Below are positions 49,532 to 57,786 of a stretch of DNA of 64,000 nucleotides, one piece after another. This DNA is from Mycolicibacterium porcinum (GTDB taxonomy: Bacteria > Actinomycetota > Actinomycetes > Mycobacteriales > Mycobacteriaceae), in assembly GCA_002086835.1 (NCBI GenBank), contig MVIG01000008.1, positions 62,001-126,000 on the forward strand, read 5' to 3'. Both the position numbers and the translations under genes were made by a program. The first letter of the stretch is position 1. Every line of letters starts with the position of its first letter. The notes under the pieces are model-generated. The model worked only from the letters and a program-made list of their open reading frames with translations, had not been told where the DNA came from and ran no database searches.

Positions 49532-50487
49532 AGTCGTCCTCCCGGGTTGGGCACGGCCTCGAACGCCGTCGGATTGCGGGTCAGGTCAGGCGCGACGGGT
49601 ACCGGCAGGCCGAGCCGCTCGCGCAACGTCCCGGTCTCGTGGTCAGCCAGCAGGTCTCTGCTACGGGCCGCCGGCAGCACCTCGTGCACAACGTGGTCCA
49701 GATCAAGCGGAGCGAGTCGCAGCAGTACCCCGGATACCTTGGGGTGCGCGGCAATCCGCTCCAGCGCGGCGTCGATCGCGTCGGCCGACCGCAGCCGCAC
49801 CACCACGTCGCCGGCCGCAGGGATCGGGTCACCGTCCTCGACGATCAGGTGGTCGGCGGCGCTTGCGGCTCCGTCGCCGGCGAATTCGGCTTGCCGCCAC
49901 ACCGGGAGATCACCCTGGACCGATCCGGGCACGTTGAGCGGACCCGCGATGTCGTATGCGTTGTGTACGTCGGCCCGTCGGATTCTCGACACATCGGAGA
50001 ACACCCCGGCATCCAGATCCCCCACCACCGAGTCCAGCGGCCAGGTGCGCCACAACGCCCGCACCGCGACGATGGCGTCTTCGGTGTGCGTCACGTCGAG
50101 GTCGGCGCCGGTCCAGGTGTCGGTGCTGGCGTTGAGCGCGATGCTGTGGTCGAAGTCCAGGGCCAGCCAGCCGACTCGGCCGTGTGCGGCGTGATCCACG
50201 GAGACCAGCCTCCGGGCCAGGTTGTAGGGGTGGTCCCGATGCGCGGCGGCCGCGACGACCAGACCCAGCCGGCTGGTGTGCCGCGCGGCGATGGTGGCGA
50301 GCAGGGACGGGTCGAGCCCCTCCACCGTGACGTCGTTGCCCTCACCCCGCTCGGCGCCGATCACCCAGTACGACACGCCGGCAGCCTCCAGCCGCCCGGC
50401 CAGGCCGGCGATACCCGCGACCCCCGCATCGAGCACACCGAGACCGTCACCGGCCACCTCAACCCCAACTGTGAGTGGTACCCCCAT
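49528..50487 (-). CDS. Shorter divergent luciferase-like (LLM) protein
   Basis: From the ATG at 50487 this is a 319-residue LLM-like protein. It keeps the barrel landmark A-R-R-L-V-S-V-D-H-A-A-H-G-R-V-G-W-L-A-L-D but lacks the usual W-N-x-V-T-T sequence after it and is about 100 residues shorter than NtaA-class enzymes. It may be a reduced or non-catalytic partner of the full-length monooxygenase it overlaps, or an enzyme with a different substrate. A TTG at 50523 could extend the N-terminus by 12 residues. It is divergent from the ABC importer operon. Confidence 0.72.
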   Translation of the reverse strand: MGVPLTVGVEVAGDGLGVLDAGVAGIAGLAGRLEAAGVSYWVIGAERGEGNDVTVEGLDPSLLATIAARHTSRLGLVVAAAAHRDHPYNLARRLVSVDHAAHGRVGWLALDFDHSIALNASTDTWTGADLDVTHTEDAIVAVRALWRTWPLDSVVGDLDAGVFSDVSRIRRADVHNAYDIAGPLNVPGSVQGDLPVWRQAEFAGDGAASAADHLIVEDGDPIPAAGDVVVRLRSADAIDAALERIAAHPKVSGVLLRLAPLDLDHVVHEVLPAARSRDLLADHETGTLRERLGLPVPVAPDLTRNPTAFEAVPNPGGRL

Positions 50488-50566
50488 GCCCACCACCGTG
50501 ATCAAATTCCCGGCGCCGGACAACGGTTGCGATCACCCATAATCCAATTGCCCACGGAGGCAACAG

Positions 50567-50593
50567 TTAAGCAGAACTGAACCATCGGCTTAA
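50567..50593. promoter_or_regulatory. Inverted repeat in divergent LLM/ABC promoter region
   Basis: TTAAGC (50567-50572) and GCTTAA (50588-50593) are perfect inverted repeats 15 bases apart, within the 163-base gap that must drive both directions. C-GGCTTAA-C/T-GT recurs at 59908-59918 in the other divergent gap of this region, so a shared LysR-type site is possible but unproven. Confidence 0.35.
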
Positions 50594-50610
50594 TGTTCCT
50601 AAAGGTGCGA

Positions 50611-50640
50611 ATGATTGCCGCACCCGCGCGGCGACCATAG
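50611..50640 (+). CDS. Possible 9-residue leader frame before the importer operon
   Basis: A frame M-I-A-A-P-A-R-R-P starts with ATG five bases after AAAGG and ends 10 bases before the chosen start of the first permease gene. It has no cysteine and no recognised family. It could be a leader peptide or chance. Confidence 0.2.
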   Translation: MIAAPARRP

Positions 50641-50650
50641 CGTTCGACCG

Positions 50651-51610
50651 GTGTTGAACTTCACCCTGCGGCGCATCGGCCAGTCGATCATCGTGATCGT
50701 ACTGGCCTATACCGCAGTGTTTTTCGTACTCAACGTGCTACCTGGCGACCCGATCGAGACGCAGATCTCCAATCCCGAGAATCCCATCTCCGACCACGAC
50801 GCACAGGTCCTGCGCGACTACTACCGGCTCACCGATCCCGCGATCGTGCAGTTCGGCGTATCGGTACAGCGGTTGTTCACCGGGGACCTCGGATACTCGC
50901 TCAACAGCGGGCAATCGGTGGCGCGACTGATGGCACACGCGCTGCCCTCGACACTGGCGCTGGCGGGTGTGGCATTCGTGCTCGCCGCACTGCTGGGCTT
51001 CGTCATCGCGCTGGCCGCGGTGTTCGCGCCATGGTCGCCGGTGCGCGAGTTCGCGCGGGTTCTGCCACCGGCCTTCCTGTCCATCCCGGTGTTCGTCACC
51101 GGACTTGTGGCCCTGCAATGGCTGTCGTTCAGCCTCGGGTGGGTGTCGGCCGTCCGGGACGAGGGATTGCGGTCGACGGCCCTGGCCGCGCTCCCTCTGG
51201 CGCTGCCGGTCGCCGCGCCCATCGCACAGGTGCTGATCCAGGGCTTGAGCAACGCCGCCGCTCAGCCGTACGTGGAAGTGTTGCGCGCCAAAGGTCTTGA
51301 TGAACGCCGGATCATCTTCGGCCATCTGGTCAAGAACGGCTCGATCCCCACCGTCACGATCGTGGCCATCACGGTCGGCGAACTGCTGGCCGGATCGGTG
51401 ATCACCGAAACCATCTTCAACCGCACCGGAATCGGTTATCTCACCGAAACGGCGGTCCGTAACCAGGACACGCCCATCATCCAGGCGGTGGTCATCACGG
51501 TGTCGGTCACGTTCGTGCTGGTCAACCTCGCGGTCGATGTCATCTATCCGCTGATCGACCCACGCATCCAGAGATCCACCACTCCGAGAGGCGCGCTGGT
51601 GCCCGCATGA
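50651..51610 (+). CDS. ABC importer permease, DppB-like
   Basis: This is the first membrane subunit of a peptide/nickel-type ABC importer. From GTG at 50651 it has 319 residues, six predicted helices and the D-P-I-E-T-Q extracytoplasmic start. The E-A-A-like loop that docks the ATPase reads E-V-L-R-A-K-G-L-D-E-R-R-I-I-F-G-H-L. No strong ribosome-binding site precedes the GTG; the frame opens with a TTG at 50615. It overlaps the next permease by four bases. The ligand is unknown; flavin monooxygenases on both sides suggest an organosulfur or aminopolycarboxylate compound. Confidence 0.87.
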   Translation: MLNFTLRRIGQSIIVIVLAYTAVFFVLNVLPGDPIETQISNPENPISDHDAQVLRDYYRLTDPAIVQFGVSVQRLFTGDLGYSLNSGQSVARLMAHALPSTLALAGVAFVLAALLGFVIALAAVFAPWSPVREFARVLPPAFLSIPVFVTGLVALQWLSFSLGWVSAVRDEGLRSTALAALPLALPVAAPIAQVLIQGLSNAAAQPYVEVLRAKGLDERRIIFGHLVKNGSIPTVTIVAITVGELLAGSVITETIFNRTGIGYLTETAVRNQDTPIIQAVVITVSVTFVLVNLAVDVIYPLIDPRIQRSTTPRGALVPA

Positions 51611-52455
51611 TCCTGACCGACGCACACGCTGCCGTACCCGTTGCCGGCCCGCCCCGCCGGGTCAAAGTCAATCCGTGGGACATCCCACCGGTGTTGTTGC
51701 TCCTTCTGGTCGCGGCGATGATCGTCGCGCCCTCGGCCATCGCCCCCTACGATCCACTCCAGGAGAATCCTGACCTGCCGTTGGCCGGCCCGAGTCTCTC
51801 GCACCCGTTCGGCACCGACTACATCGGTCGCGACCTGTTGAGCCGGGTGATCGCGGGCACCGGCGCCACCATCGCCGGGTCCTTCATCGCCGTGGTGATC
51901 GGACTGCTGGTCGGAACGATTCTCGGGTTGCTGGCGGCCTACTTCGGCCGCATCACCGACAGCATCATCGGCCGGATCATCGACGTGCTGCTGTCGATCC
52001 CGACGCTGCTGCTGTCGATAACGATCATCGTGGCCCTCGGCTTCGGCACGGTGAATGCCGCCATCGCCGTCGGTATCTCATCCATCGCTGTATTCGCCCG
52101 GCTGGCGCGATCCGAGGTCCTGGCGGTGCGCGGCCTGCCGTTCGTCGAAGCCAGTGCACACCTGGGCGCCGGCCACCTCACCCTGTTGTTCCGGCACATC
52201 CTGCCGAATGCCTACTCGTCCGTGCTGGCCCTGGCTGCCCTGCAGTTCGGCGCAGCCATCCTGGCAATCGCATCGTTGAGCTTCCTCGGCTACGGAGCAC
52301 AGCCGCCCGAACCCGAATGGGGGCTGCTGATCTCAGAAGGACGCAACTACATCAACTCGGCACCGGGCCTGGTGTTCTTCCCGGCGCTGGCGATCGTATT
52401 GACCGTGATGAGCCTGTCGCGGCTGGCCCACATCATCCGAGAGAAAGTCGGCTGA
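51607..52455 (+). CDS. ABC importer permease, DppC-like
   Basis: This is the second membrane subunit, 282 residues, with an N-terminal helix, the signature H-P-F-G-T-D-Y-I-G-R-D-L-L-S-R-V-I-A-G of DppC/OppC proteins and five further helices. The ATPase-docking loop includes V-L-A-V-R-G-L-P-F-V-E-A-S-A-H-L-G-A. Start ATG overlaps the DppB-like stop; the ATPase gene starts two bases after it. Confidence 0.9.
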   Translation: MILTDAHAAVPVAGPPRRVKVNPWDIPPVLLLLLVAAMIVAPSAIAPYDPLQENPDLPLAGPSLSHPFGTDYIGRDLLSRVIAGTGATIAGSFIAVVIGLLVGTILGLLAAYFGRITDSIIGRIIDVLLSIPTLLLSITIIVALGFGTVNAAIAVGISSIAVFARLARSEVLAVRGLPFVEASAHLGAGHLTLLFRHILPNAYSSVLALAALQFGAAILAIASLSFLGYGAQPPEPEWGLLISEGRNYINSAPGLVFFPALAIVLTVMSLSRLAHIIREKVG

Positions 52456-52457
52456 GA

Positions 52458-54080
52458 ATGAATTCTCCTGCACTGCTGTCGATTTCCGGTATCACCATCG
52501 AGTACGCGCCAGGATCTCATCACGCCGTATCCGGCCGCGGCGACGTCGTGCGCGACGTCAGTTTCGATGTCGGCCCCGGCGAGGTGGTCGCGCTGGTCGG
52601 CCAATCCGGGTCGGGAAAGTCCACCATCGCGCGTGCGGTGCAGGGCCTGCTGCCCGCCAACGGCCGGATCACCGCGGGCGACATCCTCGTCGAGGGCCGC
52701 GTCGTCACGCAGTTGTCGCAACGCCGGTGGCGCGAACTTCGGGGCAGCACCATCGGTTTCGTTCCGCAGGACCCGCTGGGTTCGCTGGATCCTCTCAAAC
52801 CGGTCGGCGACCAGATCGCCGAAGTGCTGCGGGTGCACCGGATCGCCGGGCGGGACGGCGCCCGCCGGCGAGCGGTCGAGCTGCTCGAGCACGTCGGCAT
52901 CGCCGATGCGAGCCGCCGGGCCGGCGACTACCCACATCAACTCTCCGGCGGACAATTGCAGCGGGTACTGATCGCGATCGCCATCGCCGGTGAACCCCGA
53001 CTGCTGATTGCCGATGAGCCGACCTCCGCCCTCGATGTCACCGTACAGCGGCGGATTCTCCAGTTGCTGGACGAGCTGCGGGTCGAACATGGTCTCGGCG
53101 TCCTGTTCATCACTCACGATCTGGCGCTGGCCGAACAGCACAGTGACACCGTGGTGGTACTGCGTGACGGGGAGGTGCGCGAAACCGGCCCCACCGCAAC
53201 AGTGCTCACCGCACCGAAGGACGACTACACCCGGCAGCTGATCGCGGCGGCACCAGCGCTGTCGCCGGACAAGTACGCGCACCGGCCGGCGGCAGCCGCC
53301 GCCGGCGAGCCGATCCTGCGCGTGGACCGGCTGGTGAAACGTTATGGCGAGACCCGTGCACTGGACGCCGTGTCGTTCGAGGTCCGGACGGGGTCGATTC
53401 ATGCCCTCGTGGGTGAATCCGGCTCGGGCAAGACGACCGCGGCCCGGGTGTTGGCGGGCCTCACCGACTTCGACTCGGGCGAGGTCCGGGTGAACGGTTC
53501 CGTACGTGCCGCACAAACACCGCTGCGTACCGCGCAGCAGCGCGCACAGGCCCGGATCCTGCAGTTGGTACACCAGAATCCGTTGGCCGCTCTGGACCCG
53601 CGGTTCACGATCGGCGAGGCTATCGCGGAGCCGTTGCGCATCAACCGCATCGGATCGCCCGCTCAGCGCCGCGAGGACGTCACCGAGGCGCTCGACCGGG
53701 TCGGCCTGACCGCCGACCTGGCTGCCCGCAAACCGCGAGAGATATCCGGCGGTCAGCGCCAGCGGGTCGGGCTGGCCCGTGCCTTGGTGCTCCATCCGAA
53801 GGTCCTGGTGCTCGACGAACCGACCTCGGCGCTGGACGTCCACGTGCAGGCACAGGTGGTAGACCTCCTGATCGACCTGCAACAGGAACTCGAGCTGACC
53901 TACCTGTTCATCTCGCACGATCTCAGCCTGGTGCGGCAGATCGCCGACCAGGTGAGCGTGCTCGAACGCGGCCGGCTGGTCGAAACCGGACCGACGGCAG
54001 ACGTTTTCACCGCACCAACGGCGGACTACACCCGCCGTCTGCTCGACGCGGTTCCCGGTACCCCGGCACGGGCGGCGTGA
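52458..54080 (+). CDS. Fused double ABC ATPase, DppD-DppF-like
   Basis: In 540 residues two complete ABC domains occur in tandem, replacing separate DppD and DppF subunits. Domain 1: Walker A G-Q-S-G-S-G-K-S-T, signature L-S-G-G-Q-L-Q-R, Walker B L-L-I-A-D-E-P-T-S-A-L-D-V. Domain 2: G-E-S-G-S-G-K-T-T, I-S-G-G-Q-R-Q-R, V-L-V-L-D-E-P-T-S-A-L-D-V. Both keep the H-loop histidine (F-I-T-H-D-L; F-I-S-H-D-L), so two active sites are expected. ATG at 52458. It overlaps the binding-protein gene by four bases. Confidence 0.9.
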   Translation: MNSPALLSISGITIEYAPGSHHAVSGRGDVVRDVSFDVGPGEVVALVGQSGSGKSTIARAVQGLLPANGRITAGDILVEGRVVTQLSQRRWRELRGSTIGFVPQDPLGSLDPLKPVGDQIAEVLRVHRIAGRDGARRRAVELLEHVGIADASRRAGDYPHQLSGGQLQRVLIAIAIAGEPRLLIADEPTSALDVTVQRRILQLLDELRVEHGLGVLFITHDLALAEQHSDTVVVLRDGEVRETGPTATVLTAPKDDYTRQLIAAAPALSPDKYAHRPAAAAAGEPILRVDRLVKRYGETRALDAVSFEVRTGSIHALVGESGSGKTTAARVLAGLTDFDSGEVRVNGSVRAAQTPLRTAQQRAQARILQLVHQNPLAALDPRFTIGEAIAEPLRINRIGSPAQRREDVTEALDRVGLTADLAARKPREISGGQRQRVGLARALVLHPKVLVLDEPTSALDVHVQAQVVDLLIDLQQELELTYLFISHDLSLVRQIADQVSVLERGRLVETGPTADVFTAPTADYTRRLLDAVPGTPARAA

Positions 54081-55708
54081 TGATCCGACGCGGCGTGGCC
54101 GCGATACTGATCCTCGCCGGCTCGGTGAGCGCCTGCTCCGATGCCCCGTCCCCCAGCCCGGCTCCCGGCGCCCGCGGCGGCGACCTGACCTACCTGGACG
54201 CAGAGGCACCGGCCTCCCTGCAGATCCAGGTCAGCTATTGGCAGAACAGCCTGCTCAAAGACCAGATGCTGGACCGCCTCGTCTACCAGGACCCGAAGAC
54301 GTTCGACTTCGTGCCGTGGATCGCGCAGCAGTGGACCGTCGACCCGTCCAAGCGCATATACGAATTCACCATCCGCGAGGGTGCCAGCTACAGCAACGGC
54401 CAACCGGTCGACGCCGAGTCCGTGCGTCGCAACCTGGAGTGGGAAGCCAACGGAGACAAAGACAAGGGCATCACGCGCAACACCTACTTCCCGGAGGTCG
54501 ACTCGATCACGGCCGACCCCGCGCACCGCACCGTCCGTGTCACACTGCGCAAGCCGTATGCGCCGTTCATCGCCGTGCTGTCGCTGAACACCTCAGGTCT
54601 GGTCGCCGATGCCACGATAGACGCCACCAAGGAACAGCAGTCCGTCGTCACCAACCTGATCGGGTCCGGACCGTTCGTCGCCACCTCGGAGATCCCGGAC
54701 AAGCAGATCGTGCTGTCCAAGCGCCGGGGATACAACTGGGCGCCGGCCACCGCACCGCACCAGGGCGAGGCCTATCTGGACACCGTCACCGTCATCCCGG
54801 TCACCGAGGACAGTGTTCGCGTCGGGGCGATCCGGGCCGGGCAGGCCGACGCCATCCGCTATTCCCAGCCCCCGGACGAGCGCCTGCTCACCAGCGAGGG
54901 TTTCGATGTGCGAGGACTGCGCACTCCCGGTCTCGCCAACACCCTCGATGTCCGGCAGACCGCTCCGTTCATGCGGGATATCAATGTACGCAAAGCGATC
55001 GGGTTCGGAATCGACCGCGAAGAGATCCTGCGCACTCTCTACACCGACAACTGGAAGCCCGCGCAGAACATCGTCACGAAGAACTTCCCCGGTTACACCG
55101 ACCGCAGCGACGCCGTCCGCTACGACCCGACCGAAGCCGTCAGGCGGCTGGAAGCCTCCGGATGGACCAACGTCAACCGCGACGGCTACCGGGTGAAGGG
55201 CGGCCAGGAGCTGGCGGTGAAGATCTATGTGGACGTCTACGACCACACCGCCAAGCCGATGTACGAACTGATCCAGCGTCAATTGCGGCGCATCGGAATC
55301 CGGCTGGTGATCCGCCAGACCGACTTCGCCAACTACCCCACCGCCAGCATCGAGGATTCGGTGGGGCTGCGGCGCAATGGCTGGCCCACCGCCGACCCGG
55401 TGCGGTTGTGGCAGAACTACGACAGCAAGGGCGGCGATCTGTACGCCCTCGATGGAGCGGACCCCGCGATCGATCGCATGCTGCACGCCCAGATTGAAGC
55501 CACCGATCCGGCCCAGCGGCTGAAAGTGCTTGAGGAATACAACAACTACGTCATCGACAACGCGTACTCCATCCCGCTGCTCGAAGACACCCAGATTTTC
55601 GCCGTCGCCCCACGGGTGCGGGGATTCGCCAACGCGGCCAACTCGGTGCCCTGGTTCTACAACGCCTGGATCGACGACGCCTCGGCCGCAACCACCGGAA
55701 AGGATTGA
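54077..55708 (+). CDS. Solute-binding lipoprotein, DppA/family 5
   Basis: This 543-residue extracellular binding protein of the importer has a signal ending in lipobox V-S-A-C (about Cys20). Family 5 landmarks are Y-S-N-G-Q-P-V-D-A-E-S-V, M-R-D-I-N-V-R-K-A-I-G-F-G-I-D-R-E-E and Y-D-P-T-E-A-V-R-R-L-E-A-S-G-W. The group includes peptide, nickel, glutathione and (in EDTA degraders) metal-chelate binders. Start GTG at 54077 overlaps the ATPase stop; ATG at 54080 is equally possible. Confidence 0.9.
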   Translation: MMIRRGVAAILILAGSVSACSDAPSPSPAPGARGGDLTYLDAEAPASLQIQVSYWQNSLLKDQMLDRLVYQDPKTFDFVPWIAQQWTVDPSKRIYEFTIREGASYSNGQPVDAESVRRNLEWEANGDKDKGITRNTYFPEVDSITADPAHRTVRVTLRKPYAPFIAVLSLNTSGLVADATIDATKEQQSVVTNLIGSGPFVATSEIPDKQIVLSKRRGYNWAPATAPHQGEAYLDTVTVIPVTEDSVRVGAIRAGQADAIRYSQPPDERLLTSEGFDVRGLRTPGLANTLDVRQTAPFMRDINVRKAIGFGIDREEILRTLYTDNWKPAQNIVTKNFPGYTDRSDAVRYDPTEAVRRLEASGWTNVNRDGYRVKGGQELAVKIYVDVYDHTAKPMYELIQRQLRRIGIRLVIRQTDFANYPTASIEDSVGLRRNGWPTADPVRLWQNYDSKGGDLYALDGADPAIDRMLHAQIEATDPAQRLKVLEEYNNYVIDNAYSIPLLEDTQIFAVAPRVRGFANAANSVPWFYNAWIDDASAATTGKD

Positions 55709-55713
55709 CATCG

Positions 55714-56928
55714 ATGACCATTGACTCGGTACTGACGGCCCGCGCCGTCCCGCGGGGACGACAGCTGCAGGAAGTGCTCGACGCGATCGCCGCCGACTAC
55801 CGCCGCCGTCTGGACGAAGGCGGACACGAACCACCCGGGCTGGGGCTGCGCCTGGTGCGTGACCACCGCCTCGGCGCGGCCCGATTGGCGGGCGACCTCG
55901 GTGGCGGCGACCTCACTGTGCCCGAATTCTTCGAACTGCTGATCAGGCTCGCCCAGGCCGACCCTGACCTGACCCACATCCTGCGGGTGCACTACGCGAC
56001 GGTCGAGGAGCTGCAGCGGGCCCCGGGCAGTCGGGCCAAGGAGCGGTGGCTGCCGGTGGTCGCCGAAGGTCAGCTGATCGGCGGGGTGAGCTCTGAGCTG
56101 ACCACCGCCCGCGTGGGTGGCCAGGCCTATGACACGAAGCTGGTGCGCTCCGCCGACGGGCTGCGGCTGAACGGCCGCAAGTTCTACAGCACAGGCGCCC
56201 AGTTCTCCGACTACGTGCGTGCCACCGCTGAAGATGAGAACGGCGCCCCGGTGGCCGCGGTGGTTCCGGCGGACCGGGCCGGGATCGTCCACGCGGACGA
56301 CTGGGACGGCATCGGCCAACGCCACACCGGCAGCGGGACAACCATATTCGAGGACGTCACGGTGCACGACGACGAGGTGTTGCCGATCGGCACGAATGTA
56401 GGGGTGGACCGGGCACGCGGCGCTCTGGTGCAGCTGTATCTGCACGCGATCGCCGCCGGAATCCTGAAGTCTCTGACCGACGAAGCCGCCGCGCTGGTCC
56501 GTGATCGCCACCGCACCTATACGTTCGCCACCACCGACACCCCCTCATCCGACCCCCAGCTGCTGGAGATCGTCGGCGAGATCGATGCGGTGGCCTACAC
56601 CGCCGAAGCATTGGTGCTACGGGCGGCGGCCGAGCTGGCCCCGGCTCTCGACACCGCCCGGGTCAGCGGGATCGACGCCCGCCTTGAGGATCAGGGCGCG
56701 GTCGCGGCCGCCCGGGTCAAGGTGGCCATCGAGCAGCCGGCGCTGCGCGCCGCCTCCCGCATCTTCGATGCAGGCGGCGCGTCGTCGGTGCGGGCGGCTT
56801 CGCACCTGGACCGGCACTGGCGCAACCTTCGAACCCTGTTCTCCCACAATCCGACCGTCTACAAGGCACGGGTGCTCGGGGACATCGCGGTCAACCGAGC
56901 AGCGTTACCCGACACCGGGTTCTTCTGA
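55714..56928 (+). CDS. Acyl-CoA-dehydrogenase-fold monooxygenase (DszC/SfnB type)
   Basis: This 404-residue flavoprotein has the acyl-CoA dehydrogenase fold, of the branch that acts as flavin-dependent monooxygenases on sulfur compounds. The C-terminal D-R-H-W-R-N-L-R-T-L-F-S-H-N-P-T-V-Y-K matches the D-R-x-W-R-N-x-R-T---H-D-P-x-x-x-K pattern of DszC/SfnB. L-N-G-R-K-F-Y-S-T-G-A-Q-F-S-D lies in the middle. DszC oxidises thiophene sulfur; SfnB acts in dimethyl sulfone use. ATG at 55714 was chosen (AAGGA upstream) over the TTG that overlaps the binding-protein stop. Last gene of the importer operon. Confidence 0.87.
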   Translation: MTIDSVLTARAVPRGRQLQEVLDAIAADYRRRLDEGGHEPPGLGLRLVRDHRLGAARLAGDLGGGDLTVPEFFELLIRLAQADPDLTHILRVHYATVEELQRAPGSRAKERWLPVVAEGQLIGGVSSELTTARVGGQAYDTKLVRSADGLRLNGRKFYSTGAQFSDYVRATAEDENGAPVAAVVPADRAGIVHADDWDGIGQRHTGSGTTIFEDVTVHDDEVLPIGTNVGVDRARGALVQLYLHAIAAGILKSLTDEAAALVRDRHRTYTFATTDTPSSDPQLLEIVGEIDAVAYTAEALVLRAAAELAPALDTARVSGIDARLEDQGAVAAARVKVAIEQPALRAASRIFDAGGASSVRAASHLDRHWRNLRTLFSHNPTVYKARVLGDIAVNRAALPDTGFF

Positions 56929-56941
56929 TCGAACCCGACGC

Positions 56942-56976
56942 AACGAGCCGCTGAGCATTCTGCTCAGCGGCTCGTT
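56942..56976. terminator. Bidirectional terminator between convergent genes
   Basis: A perfect 16-bp inverted repeat (56942-56957 and 56961-56976, AACGAGCCGCTGAGCA and complement) encloses TTC. AA on one side and TT on the other give partial U-tracts both ways. It lies between the importer/DszC-like operon and the convergent nitroreductase gene. Confidence 0.8.
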
Positions 56977-56988
56977 TCCGGTCACCCC

Positions 56989-57786
56989 TCAGCGCGACGG
57001 CAAGCCGAGGCGTTCCAATTGCTCACGCAGCCGGTGTCGCCCGGACAGCGAATGCGGGCCGGCCAGCCGGCTCAGCACCCGCTCACTCCAGCTGCCCGAC
57101 AGACCGTAGCGGCGGTTGTAGACCGCAAGCCGCTCGTCGTAGCCGGGTAGATGTGAATCCGCCGCGTGAGCGTCGTACTGCTCACGGTGCAGTACCGCAG
57201 CCTGGGGCAGCCGCGGCTTGATTCCCGCGTTCTCCGTGGGGTCCGGGGTACCGACGGCCAGACCGAACGTCGCCACCGCGTGTGGCGGCAGCCCCAGCTC
57301 GGCCGCCACCTCTTCGGGATGGTTGCGGACCGCCCCGACGAAAACCGCACCCAGTCCCAGAGATTCGGCAGCCACCACCGCATTCTGGGCAGCCAGTGCG
57401 GTGTCGACGAAACCGATGATCGTGGTCTCCAGGTAGTCCGCACCGTCGAGCGCGGCCCCCGCGCGTTGCGCCAGTCGGCGCGCCCGGCCCAGATCGGCCA
57501 CCCAGACCAGAAACAGCGGGGCCTGGTTGATGAACTGCTGGTTGTTCGCCAGCGTCGCCAGCCGGGCCTTGCGCTGCGGATCGCGGACGGCGATCACGCT
57601 CCACGGTTGCAGGTTCGAGCTGGTCGATGCCGATTGGGCGGCGGCGACCAGCGCCGAGAGCTGCTCATCGGTCACCGGTTCCGCGGTGAACTTGCGCACC
57701 GACCGGTGCGCGAGTTGCAGTGCCAGCGTCTCGTTGTGTACCGCCAGCGCCGCGTCGATGTCGCCGTAACGGGCAATGACGGTCAC
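56989..57786 (-). CDS. Nitroreductase family protein (NfsA/FRP type)
   Basis: This 265-residue FMN-dependent oxidoreductase shows the FRP signature R-S-V-R-K-F near residue 27, Q-S-A-S-T-S-S-N-L-Q-P-W-S near 52-64 and G-L-G-A-V-F-V-G-A-V-R-N. This family includes NAD(P)H:FMN reductases that feed luciferases and nitroreductases. In this setting it is a candidate source of reduced FMN for the LLM and DszC-like monooxygenases; no other flavin reductase is visible in the window. GTG at 57786 overlaps the aldo/keto reductase stop by four bases. Confidence 0.85.
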   Translation of the reverse strand: MTVIARYGDIDAALAVHNETLALQLAHRSVRKFTAEPVTDEQLSALVAAAQSASTSSNLQPWSVIAVRDPQRKARLATLANNQQFINQAPLFLVWVADLGRARRLAQRAGAALDGADYLETTIIGFVDTALAAQNAVVAAESLGLGAVFVGAVRNHPEEVAAELGLPPHAVATFGLAVGTPDPTENAGIKPRLPQAAVLHREQYDAHAADSHLPGYDERLAVYNRRYGLSGSWSERVLSRLAGPHSLSGRHRLREQLERLGLPSR

